From Takakia lepidozioides (Eukaryota; Streptophyta; Takakiopsida; Takakiales; Takakiaceae), in NCBI GenBank assembly GCA_030704615.1, contig CM060732.1, positions 64,957,053 through 65,021,052 of the forward strand: a DNA stretch of 64,000 nucleotides, given 5' to 3'. Within the stretch, counting starts at the first letter, position 1. Each line of letters begins with the position of its first letter. Position numbers and translations under genes: made by a program. This document shows positions 54,376-64,000 of this stretch, in pieces. The notes under the pieces were generated by a model. The model did no database searches, was not told the DNA's origin, and worked only from the letters and a program-made list of their open reading frames with translations.

Positions 54376-55564
54376 CAGTGAGTGTAAGAAAATACATAGG
54401 GCACATATATCAGAAGTATCTGTTGTTTCAGGTGTACCGGACGTGCTGATGGAGTGAGGTCTTCGGTGTCGATTCAGTTCAAGGTCCATACTAGACCCGG
54501 ACAAGCGACTAGTCTGTACCTTCTTCCTTCCGCTGTGTCCCAGCCATTAGTTGCCAGAGCCTCATCAGGCCCGGCATTGCCAAGCTGTATGCCCATATCC
54601 GCGCCACAGCCTGGCTCTTTGACCTGCTGCCTGACGAGAGAGATCTTCGGTCCGTTCCACACAAGGAGAAGACAAGGCCAAGACCTGCTCCAGGCGATGC
54701 ACGATATGAGCAACCTGTTTGTATTCAGTCGCCGTGCTGATTTATGTGCAGGCTCAGCATCCTCAATGCAGCAATCGTCGCATGGAGAATTCTGAGCGTC
54801 TTGTCTGAATTTTGTGGGTTTTCCAATTTCTTCGCCATGAAGGCCAAATCCTACCATGGATCATAATTATTCTCGAGCAATCCGCTGCCAGTTTTTCCAG
54901 CTTCTTCTTTTGCTTTGCTTCTAAAATTCTCACCAAATACAGCAACCTGTAGGGTGCAGGTTACCTACATAGTTGCCATTGTGCTCGTGCAATTTCTCGG
55001 GTGGGACTCTCTAGACAAACCCAACAGAAAAGTATGGCGCCTTTTTTAGAAGAGGTAGGAGATCTGGCGGGGTGATTACCTGTCACATTATCGCAACTTG
55101 GAGAAAGCTCAAATCCCATACCAGAACAACACGTGGTTCCACACAATTGGGTCATGAAATTATGTGGATTTGGAGCCAGTCTTTTGATGCTCTGAGAGAC
55201 TGTCGTTTCACTTGAGAAAGCGATCCACTCTTGTGTACTATCCAGTGGTGCACTTTAGATGTCATTCTCTCCTCCCTATCTCTCTGGTTTTCTCTATTGA
55301 CAATTTACATTCTACCTCCATTCATATTGGTTTTATATTACAACCTGTTTCCTGTAGCTGCAGGTTCTCGGGCTAGTACTGAAGCCCATCGAATTGGGCT
55401 AGCTTAAATGCTTCACTGACAACCAACACTGTCGCTTCTTGTTCCTCTGTGTTCGTAATAGATTCTTGCTCGAAAGTGTCTGTGCTGGATGAGTTTGTAT
55501 TGAAGCTGTTACGAAATAGTTCTACCTCACTGTGCCAAGGCATTAATCCAGGCAAGGAGAAGAG
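53543..55564. other. Divergent intergenic region of PPR and CAS
   Basis: About 2 kb with no recognisable gene, between two genes transcribed away from each other. It must hold both promoters and the CAS 5' leader. A (TC)n(AC)n microsatellite lies at 54342-54373. No TATA box could be placed with confidence. Confidence 0.5.
54342..54373. repeat. TC/AC compound microsatellite
   Basis: A run of TC dinucleotides passes directly into CA dinucleotides. Simple sequence with no inferred function. Confidence 0.9.
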
Positions 55565-58500
55565 ATGTCTCAAGCAACGAGAGCAATGCAGTCAAACGGC
55601 CTCGGCAATGCGGTGTCATTGCCAGGGTCCTTGCAGTTAATCAAAGGTAGTTCCCTCAAAGTCTCGAAGAAATTAGTGCATGGTAGAAAAAATATGACAT
55701 CTCTTTCTGTAAGAGCCGTACAGAATGGAGGGATTGAGGGACACCCGGTCGAGGTGGCGGCTATGGTGGTTCCCATCACAATGACGTCGGCCATTCTAGC
55801 CAGTGCTGGCAATGCGCAGGCCGTTACAGCCGAAGATGTTGCCGGGGCCTTGACCGAAGTGAGATTTCCTGACCACCTAGCTGAGAGAATATTTCATAAA
55901 CTCTGGATTGGATTGCACGGATTTCAAAATCCGCTGACATGGTAGATTTTTGTTCCCTGTAAAAAAATGCAGCTCAGTACGTGATACTCTGGTATCTTCA
56001 TTTCAAAGCAGTTTTCCAGGCATCCACGTCCTCTCTTCTCCTCATTCTCTCTGACCCGTGCCTTCTTGGTAAGCATCAGAAGGACCTGTTCATACTTTCA
56101 GAGTGCCAAACGAATGCTGAAAGCTGTGACCGTCTTTGGTGTGCATATTTACATCATAGTTGAGACGTCATTATAGAGCTTCTGGATGAAACTGGAGGGC
56201 CGATTTCGCAATCTGCCGGTCCCAGTATGAAACGGAGTGATGGAATTATAAAGCTCGTAGTCAATGGAATCCGCAGCCCATCTTTCAGGTTATCTCTGTG
56301 AATGCAAGGAATGTTTCCTCATGGCCCTGGGAAAGAAAACGTTCTCTCTCTCTCCTTCGCATCCCTGGATTATGTTATGGCTTATGTCAACAAGTGACAT
56401 CCTGGACTTAGGCCTTTGTGGGATAACTTCCCACAACCAACTCTAAAAGGATTAGTGTCTGAGTGACTGACATCAAGGGTCTCTCTTCACCAACTTACAC
56501 CATTCAGTACATCTTTGGCTGATAGATGACCTATTCAAGTCAGCTCTCTTCTCCTCGTAGCCTTCAGAATCTCCTAAAAAATATACTTCTCTCTGCTGCA
56601 GGTTCAAGATGCGTCCTCACAGGTGGCACAGACCGCTGGAAATGCATTTGAGATAGTGAAGGATGTATTTCAGAAAGCATTTTCAGCATTGAAACCTGCA
56701 ATTGATGTAGCTGTGCCATATGTCCAGCGAACGACTGACACAGCCCTCAAAGCAGCAGCACCTGTTGCCAGTGATTTAGGAGCCCAAGCAGAGAAGGCCC
56801 TACAGAGTGCGGGAGTTGATACCAAGCCTGTACTTGATGCTGCCAAGGTAAAACACCGTTTTCCTTGGGATCCACTGGGTGAAGTAACCGCTTTCTAATT
56901 ACAGTCTGGAGCCTGTGTTGGTGGTCACTGTGTTGGGAATGCTTGTGGGTCGTTTCCATAGGTGAGTCACTTTTTTGCTCCTCTTCTCCAGTGTCTTCCC
57001 TCTGTATACATGTCTCTCTCTCTCTCCGTGTAACTTTCTTCTGATGCCATAGACCCTGTCGGGCTTCCTGTGGGCATGAAATTTCTTCTTCTTTTCCCTC
57101 CTTCTTTTCCAATTTAAAACTTGTACATACTCTACTGAAATGCTTTACACTAATGGTATCTCAGACAGCAGTGACGGTCGCTGGGGACGCAGCAGGGGAG
57201 GCCACAAAGTATTTAGAGGGGGCTAAGCCCTACGCTTCCAACACTTTGGAGAATTTTTTGGCCTCAGATCCTTTGGTTTTGGCAGAAGCTGCAGGTGCAT
57301 TGATACTAGTTTACTTTTTGGCACCCGCCATCTTTTCGGGTGTAGCATTTGCTGCCCGTGGTTACAAGGGTACGTTCTGATGACTTTCCTTCACTGTACA
57401 TTGATATATAGCTTCTGGGTATGGAGCATACCTGCATTCCTGCTGTACAATATTTTAGCTGGTGAATGTTTCTGGAAGAAGCACATTCCCACCATTGAGT
57501 TGTTGAAAACAAGATCTGCAGGACACCCATCTCAGCATCCAGACTGCTTAGTGGCACAGTGACTCAGGAGATGCTCAACATGGTGACCATGTACAGAATG
57601 TAGCCTCTGTGCATCAAAGGAGAACATTCTGGATGAGTATTGAAGGTTAGTTAAGGACATTTTCAAATGACTTTTGATGAGGTTACTTAACAGATAATTG
57701 TGTTTCAAACTCCGAAAAAATCTGGAGATGCAGGTGACCTCACTGCAGCCCAAGCCCTGGACTTGCTTTCCAAGGAGGACTACACACTAATTGACGTGCG
57801 AACAGAGAAAGAGAAGTCCAAATCGGGTGTACCCAATTTACCAAAAAATTCAAAAAACAAGTTCATCTTTATCCCGTAAGTAATCTTTTGGAATGACTGG
57901 CCCAGGTTTTAAAAGGAATGTCATGAAACCAAATAGATTTGTTGAGCGCTGTCATAGTAAACAATCCCCCCAACCCTGCCATTCCAGGGGTCTTTTAGTT
58001 GTAGTAAGAGCACTGGTTGATTCAAAGCTCGTCCAAAACATGTTCCAGAAAGTTAAATTGAAATTTGGTTGTTAGTCCAGGCTGGAAAGAAATCACTTAT
58101 TTAGAAGACACTTCTTCCATCAGTTGGAGCTTTCATTCAGCCAACATAGCCTGTGTAGTAGTTGAGGGGCACTTGTTGAAATTAAAAGTATATGTCATAG
58201 TGTCATCTACAGGCAACAAAATGCAAGACCTGTGCTGGGAAGGTGGGAATGCTATTGCCTATTATGCAATGTGTTATTCAGTATTCGCACAGAGACTTGG
58301 AAGCCCTAGGTACCCGATTTGGGATGAGGATACCCCTAGGTGGACAACCCGACAGAACCTCCACATGAATGGTTTTAACACTGGACCACCCACAGTGCCC
58401 TGACAAGGGGAGCTTTTGAGAAGTGCTAGTTTTCTCCGATAGCTGTTTCTTGGGGCATCTGGGGCACAATAGTAGCTTGATGAATTCATGATGGTACAGC

Positions 58501-59868
58501 TGACTTAGTCCATGGTGCTGACAGAGTAGAGGAGCTGGCAGGAAAGCTGAGGGGCCAACTCCGAAATGCACGCAAAGTTGAAGCAGAGGTAGCTGCCCTC
58601 AAAATTGCCTCTTTGAAGAGAATTGGCAAAGGATCAAGAGTTGTTATCATTGACTCGTACGCCTCTTTATCTTTCCCTTCTGTCCTGCCCCCTTACCTGG
58701 AAGGTCCCTCCCCCTTCCTATTTCTTTCTCATGGACTTCATTCTATGGGCATAACTAGGGCTTAGAGTTTTGCAAATGGAACACTGTTGGCTGTCCCTTG
58801 CTGAGAATATCAACTGACAGCATCTGCCAAATATGTATCTGCAAGAGCAAGGCATGTGGTGTACATCTATCTTCTTCCCCTCCCTGGCAAGAAAAGAACA
58901 AACCAAAAACAATCCTCCCCTTTTTCATATGCTCATGCTCGGACCCTCCTGTTGGTCAATAAAATTTGCCTGATTGTACTGTAAATGCCAGTTAACTAGC
59001 ACATGTCCTGAAAACTAATTGGAGCCTGAGGTAGTGAGGGAGGTTTTCAAGTTGTCTGGGTCTGGTTGAGGTCATTTTTCTTTCTTCACTTGGAATATCA
59101 CTGACATGATTGCTTGCTCTTCAACTTCCCAGGTCAGGAGACATTTCAAAAATTGTAGCACGTGCCCTCACTGGTTTGGGCTTTAAAAACACATGGGTCA
59201 TTGTTGATGGCTATGATGGTGGCAAGGGGTGGGTACAAAGTAGACTGGGCACCGAATCATATAATTCATCATTTGCTGAAGTGCTATCTCCCTCTAGAAT
59301 CATGCGTGAAGGTGCGTAGCCTATACGTGAAATTTCAAGCAGCCCAAATGTTTATTTCTTAACTAGAAAGGGCCCTATTTATATTTCTAACAGATAGGGA
59401 GGGCGTTTTATGTTCTGACGTGCTAGGTGATTAACTTGCTAACAGCAGCTGTACAGGGTGCATGTTGTTTGCAAGATTATTGTTGGGGTAGCAAATCAAA
59501 GCTTTCTTTCATGCACACGCATTTATGTTGGGTAGAGCTCGTTGTCACAGAGGGACTTCCTTTGGGTGGATATGGCAGTTTGACAGCCAATCAGGAGAGG
59601 AAATATTCTCTATGGGAGACAGGGTAATACATTCTGTCTCCATCCCCCTCCTGTTCGTTCCTCCTGTGTCTACCAACACAATGTAAATTAGAGCTTCACA
59701 TCAGGAGTGATGTTAGAAGACAGTGAATTTCTTGTTAATGGTTTATAACCGCAGAATGTTTTGGCAGGCACCAAGAGGTTTTTCTCGAGTGCCTCATCGA
59801 GCAATGATGTTGTGGATGTAAGCCCCCAAAGCTCAAACCGCCTGCTCCCCGGAGGCTTTGATGAATAG
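55565..59868 (+). CDS. CAS: Calcium-sensing receptor, chloroplastic (rhodanese-like)
   Basis: Seven coding exons with GT-AG introns and consistent phases: 55565-55858, 56602-56847, 57165-57369, 57734-57875, 58525-58656, 59133-59311, 59768-59868; 432 residues. Exon 1 encodes a Ser-rich transit peptide. Exons 2-3 encode the helical lumenal or stromal part (AFSALKPAIDVAVPYVQRTT, AGAALILV-type membrane segment near PLVLAEAAGALILVYFLAPA). Exons 4-6 encode the rhodanese fold (LTAAQALDLLSKEDYTLIDV, GGKGWVQSRLGTESYN). At the active-site loop (VVIIDSSGDISK) an Asp stands where rhodaneses have Cys, so it is catalytically dead, as in known CAS. CAS sits in the thylakoid membrane and acts in calcium signalling and light acclimation. 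Slightly longer than the 387-residue Arabidopsis protein. Confidence 0.93.
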
Positions 59869-60660
59869 AGATGAGGTGGTACTATTCTTTGGTTAGCTTA
59901 GGCTTAATCCCACCCCCTACGGAGTTGTCAATGTTCAGTGAATTTGCAGAGCTGTGTGCAGAGCTGTGTGTATCATCAGTAGATTGAGAGAGTGAGTGTG
60001 CGAGTGCTACCCAGCTTGTGGGGAGGCAGATGACTCGGAATGAGCGATTTGACTATTAGGAAAGTTGTCGAAATGATCCAAGTCTGAGATGGACTGAAAT
60101 AGTGTTCATTTGCTGCTAACTTAAGATGGAAATTATGTTGTGAGGTGAGAAGACATGGACACTGTTACCAAAACATGCCGAACAAAATTTGCTATCACAA
60201 TCGCTTAATGAAGAACCGAATTCCCTAACAAGTGGAATATTTGTGGGTATTCCAGTTATTGGGTACTGTCATCAGTACTGTCGTCAATGCTGAACATCTG
60301 CAGCACCTCCACACATCAGACTGTAGCTGCATTCATACACAACCATCAGAAGTGGCTCTTATGGCAAAGAGATCAGTGACATGATGGCCGTGACGCCCCT
60401 CTAACCCCTCTAACCGCAGAAAGGTATAAATGACCTGCAATACACAGTATTGAGGGGTATATGTACTTTGTAAAAATGAAAACTGAATTATCAAGTCTTT
60501 GTATGTACTTATAAATGATGCTATGTAATATCTTACATTTGATCTGTCACATCTTTGTGATTCTAAATTGAAAACATTGTTTTTTCTTGGAAAACATTGT
60601 ATTGCACATCATAATTCCCACCCTTGACATATTCACTACTCTATTAATTAATTGACTCAT
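59869..60660. other. CAS 3' region and non-coding sequence
   Basis: Holds the CAS 3' untranslated region; its end could not be fixed. No further gene is seen. Confidence 0.45.
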
Positions 60661-60668
60661 GTTTGTTT

Positions 60669-60898
60669 TTTTTTTTTTTTGGGGGTCCCTGCCTTTGCAG
60701 AGCCCACTATTTACTAATTTAGTAGGTAGTAAGTTAGTAGGTAGTAAGAGGGGGTCCCTTATGAGGGCGGTTGGGACCCTTCTAGAAGCCCATCGACGAC
60801 ATGGGGCCCTTCTAGAAGGCCTTGGACACAGGTCAACCCTACAAGACTCCCTATTCTAGATTTAGCCAATTCTCCCCTTTTTTTTTTGGACCCCCTCA
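60669..60898. repeat. MITE-like unit with poly-T and GGGGGTCC inverted ends
   Basis: A T run followed by GGGGGTCC (60680-60687) faces GGACCCCC (60889-60896), which follows a second T run. Inside are duplicated AGTAGGTAGTAAG and CCCTTCTAGAAG words. No target duplication is clear, so a mobile origin is only suggested. Confidence 0.35.
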
Positions 60899-61005
60899 TC
60901 TCATTCCTTAATACACGTGGCCTGCCTACATAGGCGCCCCACTCTAATTCCTGGGCCACAGTAATTCCTGGACCACTCTAGAATCAGAGCCTGAATGAAA
61001 CTGCT

Positions 61006-61724
61006 CTACATATTAATACAAGTGTGCAATAGAGCCTCGCACCTGTGCAAATTCATCCCATTCCGCAGAAACATACCGGATGCGTAGAATTTATTTGATT
61101 TCAACATTGCCAACAAGCAACCTAAGAATGTACCTGTTAGCTGCTTTCCGGAACGCTGGTGAAGGTGATAGATGAAAGCCCTCTCAAAAACATTAGAGGG
61201 TGTTAGACATATCCGATTTTTCAGCTTCGCGCTACCGAATAATGCGTACATTTCTTTGCCCTCTTCCATGTCTTGGGCTGTAACGTTGTGACCGAAGAAT
61301 TTGAAATGTGGCTGACCAAGATCCTTTAGACAGTAGCCCAACATACTTTTCCACGTATGCACCTGCCGCAATTTTTTGCACATGACAGTGTGCCCCGGTG
61401 GTGGCAAAGATCCCATCCTAGGAAAGTTTTTATAAGTTTGTTCACTTGGATGATGCTGGTGGTTACAAACCTAATGACCATCTGAAATGCAAGTGGGACA
61501 TGGTACCGCCGCGTTCCACCGCAAAAAAAACCGGCAAGGCATTTTTCTTCAACAAACTTTTTTAACAATTGAAAGAGATCAAGTTGCACGTCGGATCCTC
61601 CTACGCCTACAGTATAGGAGACCTCAAATAGTTTTGATGCACGTTTCTCTGTCGCCGGAAGTTTTTTCGGACGGCCCCTTCCTCTCTTTTTGCAGGGTTC
61701 TGCTTCTGCTTTGATGAGTTCCAT
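61006..61724 (-). pseudogene. Decayed HUH-type Rep gene with AT-hook N-terminus
   Basis: ATG at 61724 opens a frame with an AT-hook-like KKRGRGRPKK near residues 12-21. Further on, an alternative frame shows a Glu-Arg-Gly-Gly segment and a His-x-His-Phe pair, the HUH metal-binding motif. It is reached only through frame changes around the T8 run (61530-61537) and near 61488. A third frame (61006-61416) carries MLGYCLKDLG, which fits the Tyr-x-x-Lys nicking motif, and a conserved-looking helical tail. HUH endonucleases nick DNA to start rolling-circle replication; in the green lineage they occur in Replitron-type transposons and in single-stranded DNA virus relics. Which one this is cannot be settled here. 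Confidence 0.6.
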
Positions 61725-61899
61725 CTTCGCCTATACTGCCTACCCGCGTACCGTCCCTGCCTGCTCTCGTGATTACCACCACTCCCTGCTGTCAAACCCC
61801 TCCTCCCCTTCTCCGTTCTGCTGCTTTCGCTAAAGTGCCGCGAGCCTTTGCCCTTAACCGCAGAGTCTCGAGCCTCCCTTGTGGGCCAACCTTCACCAG

Positions 61900-63020
61900 T
61901 GGCTATTGCATGCAATAGCTATGTGGGCCCAATGCAAATAGCCACGCTAGTTGAGTTGAGTCAGCTTGCTAGATGTTGCATGCAATAGCCATGTGCGCCT
62001 CACAGGCAATAGCCACTTTGAAGGGGCATGCAATGGCCATGTGGGCCCAATGCACGTTGCCACTTCTATTCGGACAGGCGCTTAAGCTTTGGCTCGCCTA
62101 TAGCTGATTTGATTTTTCGGGCGTTTCCCCTCCTACGTACATATTCTCTTCGAACGTCATATAAATTCGGTGTAGAGGCGTGTATCGCGTCACAATGGAA
62201 TACAGCCAAGTGCGTTGGAGATGTAATTTCGAGCAGAAAATTTACAGAGAGCATGACATAATAATAATACAAGTCGGCATAAAACCTCATCGGTTCATCG
62301 TTACATCAACAGTCTTTACAGCGCATGTAATAAGCAAGGGGACTACAGACCTCACCCGTGGATCAGTAGTAACTATTACGCCACTTATTTACAGTACATC
62401 ACTCAAGTCATGTAGTGCGGATCAGCACAACACCAAGCAACCCTTCCGTCCCAAGTAAACCACCGTCTCCCAAAATCCTTCCATCTCCTTGTCTGCAGTC
62501 TGCACGTAGACCTGGGCCCACTCCTCCCGCACCTTGAAATCACCCACCCTACTTGAACCCTAGATCCTCCTGCACCCTCTGGTCCTTGCCTGAGCTCCCA
62601 CTTTGGGCTATACCTTGCGAAAATCACCTCCATTCTAGAACCTTCCCTAGCATTCCTTGGCATGGATTCCATGTGGCCCCGCATGCTATAGCCACTTTCA
62701 AGGGGCATGCAATAGCCACGTGGGCCCAATGCAAATAGCCATGCTAGTTGAGCTGAGTCAGCTTGCTAGATGTTGCATGCAATAGCCATGTGCGCCCCAC
62801 ATGCAATAGGCACTTTGAAGGGGCATGCAATAGCCATGCTAGTTGAGCTGAGTCAGCTTGCTAGATGTTGCATGCAATAGCCATGTGCGCCCCACATGCA
62901 ATAGGCACTTTGAAGGGGCATGCAATAGCCATGTGGGCCCAATGCACTCTGCCACTTCTATTCGGACAGCCGCTTAAGCGTCGGGTCGCCTATAGCTGAT
63001 TTGATTTTTCGGGCGTTTGG
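61900..63020 (+). repeat. Large direct repeats flanking a 0.55 kb spacer
   Basis: Positions 61906-62127 and 62680-63016 share GCATGCAATAGCCATGTG, GTTGAG-TGAGTCAGCTTGC, CACTTCTATTCGGACAG and CGCCTATAGCTGATTTGA. The right copy has an extra internal duplication of about 115 bp. The spacer (62128-62680) has no recognised gene. They could be terminal repeats of a small element; no target duplication was found. GCATGC palindromes recur many times. Confidence 0.6.
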
Positions 63021-63520
63021 GATAGATATTAATACAAAACATTCTAAGTTTTACGAATACAACATGTCAAACATTTATAAGTATTTAAGTACATAAATAT
63101 TTTAATTATATATCTATACATCATCTATAAATTGTACAGCCTATGCATTTGTTTACTCATAATATTCTTGAATTCATAGGATACACATAAATGATCTATA
63201 TAATAATAGGAAGAATGAATATTTAATTATAAAATATTTTCTGTATTTTAAAATGATATTTATTAATCATTTTTTAAATTTGATCTCTCACATCCATGTG
63301 GTTTTTAGTTAAAAATAACTTATTTAACGACAATAAAAATATTCTACTTATGAGACGCCATACACATAAATGATCAATATAATAATAGAAGGTACATGTA
63401 AGAATGAACACTGAATTGTGATATTTTATCTGCATTTAATAAGTCTGTTATAGAATAGATTATCTTTGTGATTTGTTTAATTAAAAATATTTTTATTACA
63501 CTAGTAATATTCACTAGTGG
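63020..63520. other. AT-rich non-coding DNA with a diverged duplication
   Basis: Very AT-rich. Positions 63187-63250 and 63363-63440 share ACATAAATGATC, ATATAATAATAG and AAGAATGAA words, and a similar set occurs near 60450-60520. No gene. Confidence 0.5.
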
Positions 63521-63589
63521 ACGGCACCTGGCCTCTCATTTTACAATAATTGGGACGTTATGGCGCACGCGCGATCTGACCGGTGGGCC

Positions 63590-64000
63590 CCGTGCACGGA
63601 CGCCCGGCTCCCCCCACGGGAAACCCCCCGCCGTTGCGCGCGGTCGCCCACCTGCTGTCGCGGCCCCACCAGTCACGCCCCTAGTCCGGCGCGGCCCCAC
63701 CAGTCGCGCCCCTAGTCCGGCGCGGCCAATCCGCCCGCCAGTCCACTGCCCGTGAGTCCAGTTCCCCTCAGTCCGCCAAACCGCCAGTCTGCTGTGCACG
63801 CCAGTCCGCTGTGTCAGTCCCCGCAAGTCCACCCAACAGTCCGCTGTGCCCGTCTGCTGCCCCCCAGTCTGCCAATCTGCTAGTCCGCGCCGGCCGAAGG
63901 ATCTGGATCGTCCATTCTGAGAAACCCATCCGCGCCATCCATGCCAGTCCGCTGTGCCAGTCCCGGCCAGTCCACCCAACAGTCTGTCCGCCAGTCCGCC
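63590..64000 (+). repeat. GC-rich CCAGTCCGC minisatellite
   Basis: An abrupt switch from AT-rich to GC-rich DNA. A 35-bp unit containing GGCCCCACCAGTC and CGCCCCTAGTCCGG is duplicated at 63660-63728. From 63730 to the window end, CCAGTCCGC/CAGTCTGC words recur every 10-25 bp. The open frames across it are low-complexity by-products. Confidence 0.7.

Noticed and set aside
63536-63979. A 147-codon Gly/Arg/Trp-rich minus-strand frame
   Set aside because: It follows directly from the GC-rich minisatellite and has no protein-like features.

Overview
The window is repeat-rich nuclear plant DNA. It holds two clear single-copy host genes at the right end: a PPR-DYW organelle RNA-editing factor and the chloroplast calcium-sensing protein CAS. 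The rest is mostly nested retrotransposons. The long PLS-DYW PPR gene, the unknown repeat-borne ORF at 3.4-5.5 kb and the mix of Ty3/gypsy families suggest a homosporous fern or another non-seed land plant. That is an inference; no sequence search could be run.

Layout: 1-3070, low-complexity, LTR-like and hairpin-array DNA. 3073-5925, a fragment of a DNMT-bearing Ty3/gypsy family, an unrecognised degenerate ORF and a solo LTR. 5.9-11.2 kb, mostly unrecognised, with a PPR fragment and a decayed minus-strand ORF. 11274-18115, a Ty3/gypsy chromovirus with both LTRs and a CTAAG target duplication. 18237-33471, an unrecognised coiled-coil ORF (minus), split by an 11.7 kb insertion at 19560-31257. 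34290-49900, an old plus-strand Ty3/gypsy with a dUTPase-like domain, whose integrase is split by an 11.2 kb insertion at 37414-48593. 50411-53542, PPR-DYW gene (minus). 55565-59868, CAS gene in seven coding exons. 60.6-64 kb, a MITE-like unit, a decayed HUH-type Rep gene, direct repeats, AT-rich DNA and a GC-rich minisatellite.

The most interesting content is the two related insertions, head to head, of one Ty3/gypsy family. Its order is LTR, ORF0, gag with zinc knuckles, aspartic protease, a C5-cytosine DNA methyltransferase, RT, RNase H, integrase, a PHD finger, LTR. The methyltransferase sits between protease and RT. In copy 1 it keeps motifs I, IV (PCQ), VI (ENV), VIII and IX/X, but carries frame breaks. 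In copy 2 about 0.68 kb of its core is deleted. In both copies the methyltransferase frame ends in a UAG followed by CAACCA, the tobamovirus-type leaky-stop context, and the RT follows in the same frame. Both copies have 4-bp target duplications. Between 5' LTR and ORF0 they carry different unrelated cargo: copy 2 has an antisense fragment resembling CELLULOSE SYNTHASE INTERACTIVE and an intronless truncated ribosomal protein eL21; copy 1 has an unidentified segment. A retrotransposon able to methylate DNA and perhaps read chromatin through a PHD finger is the candidate novel system here.
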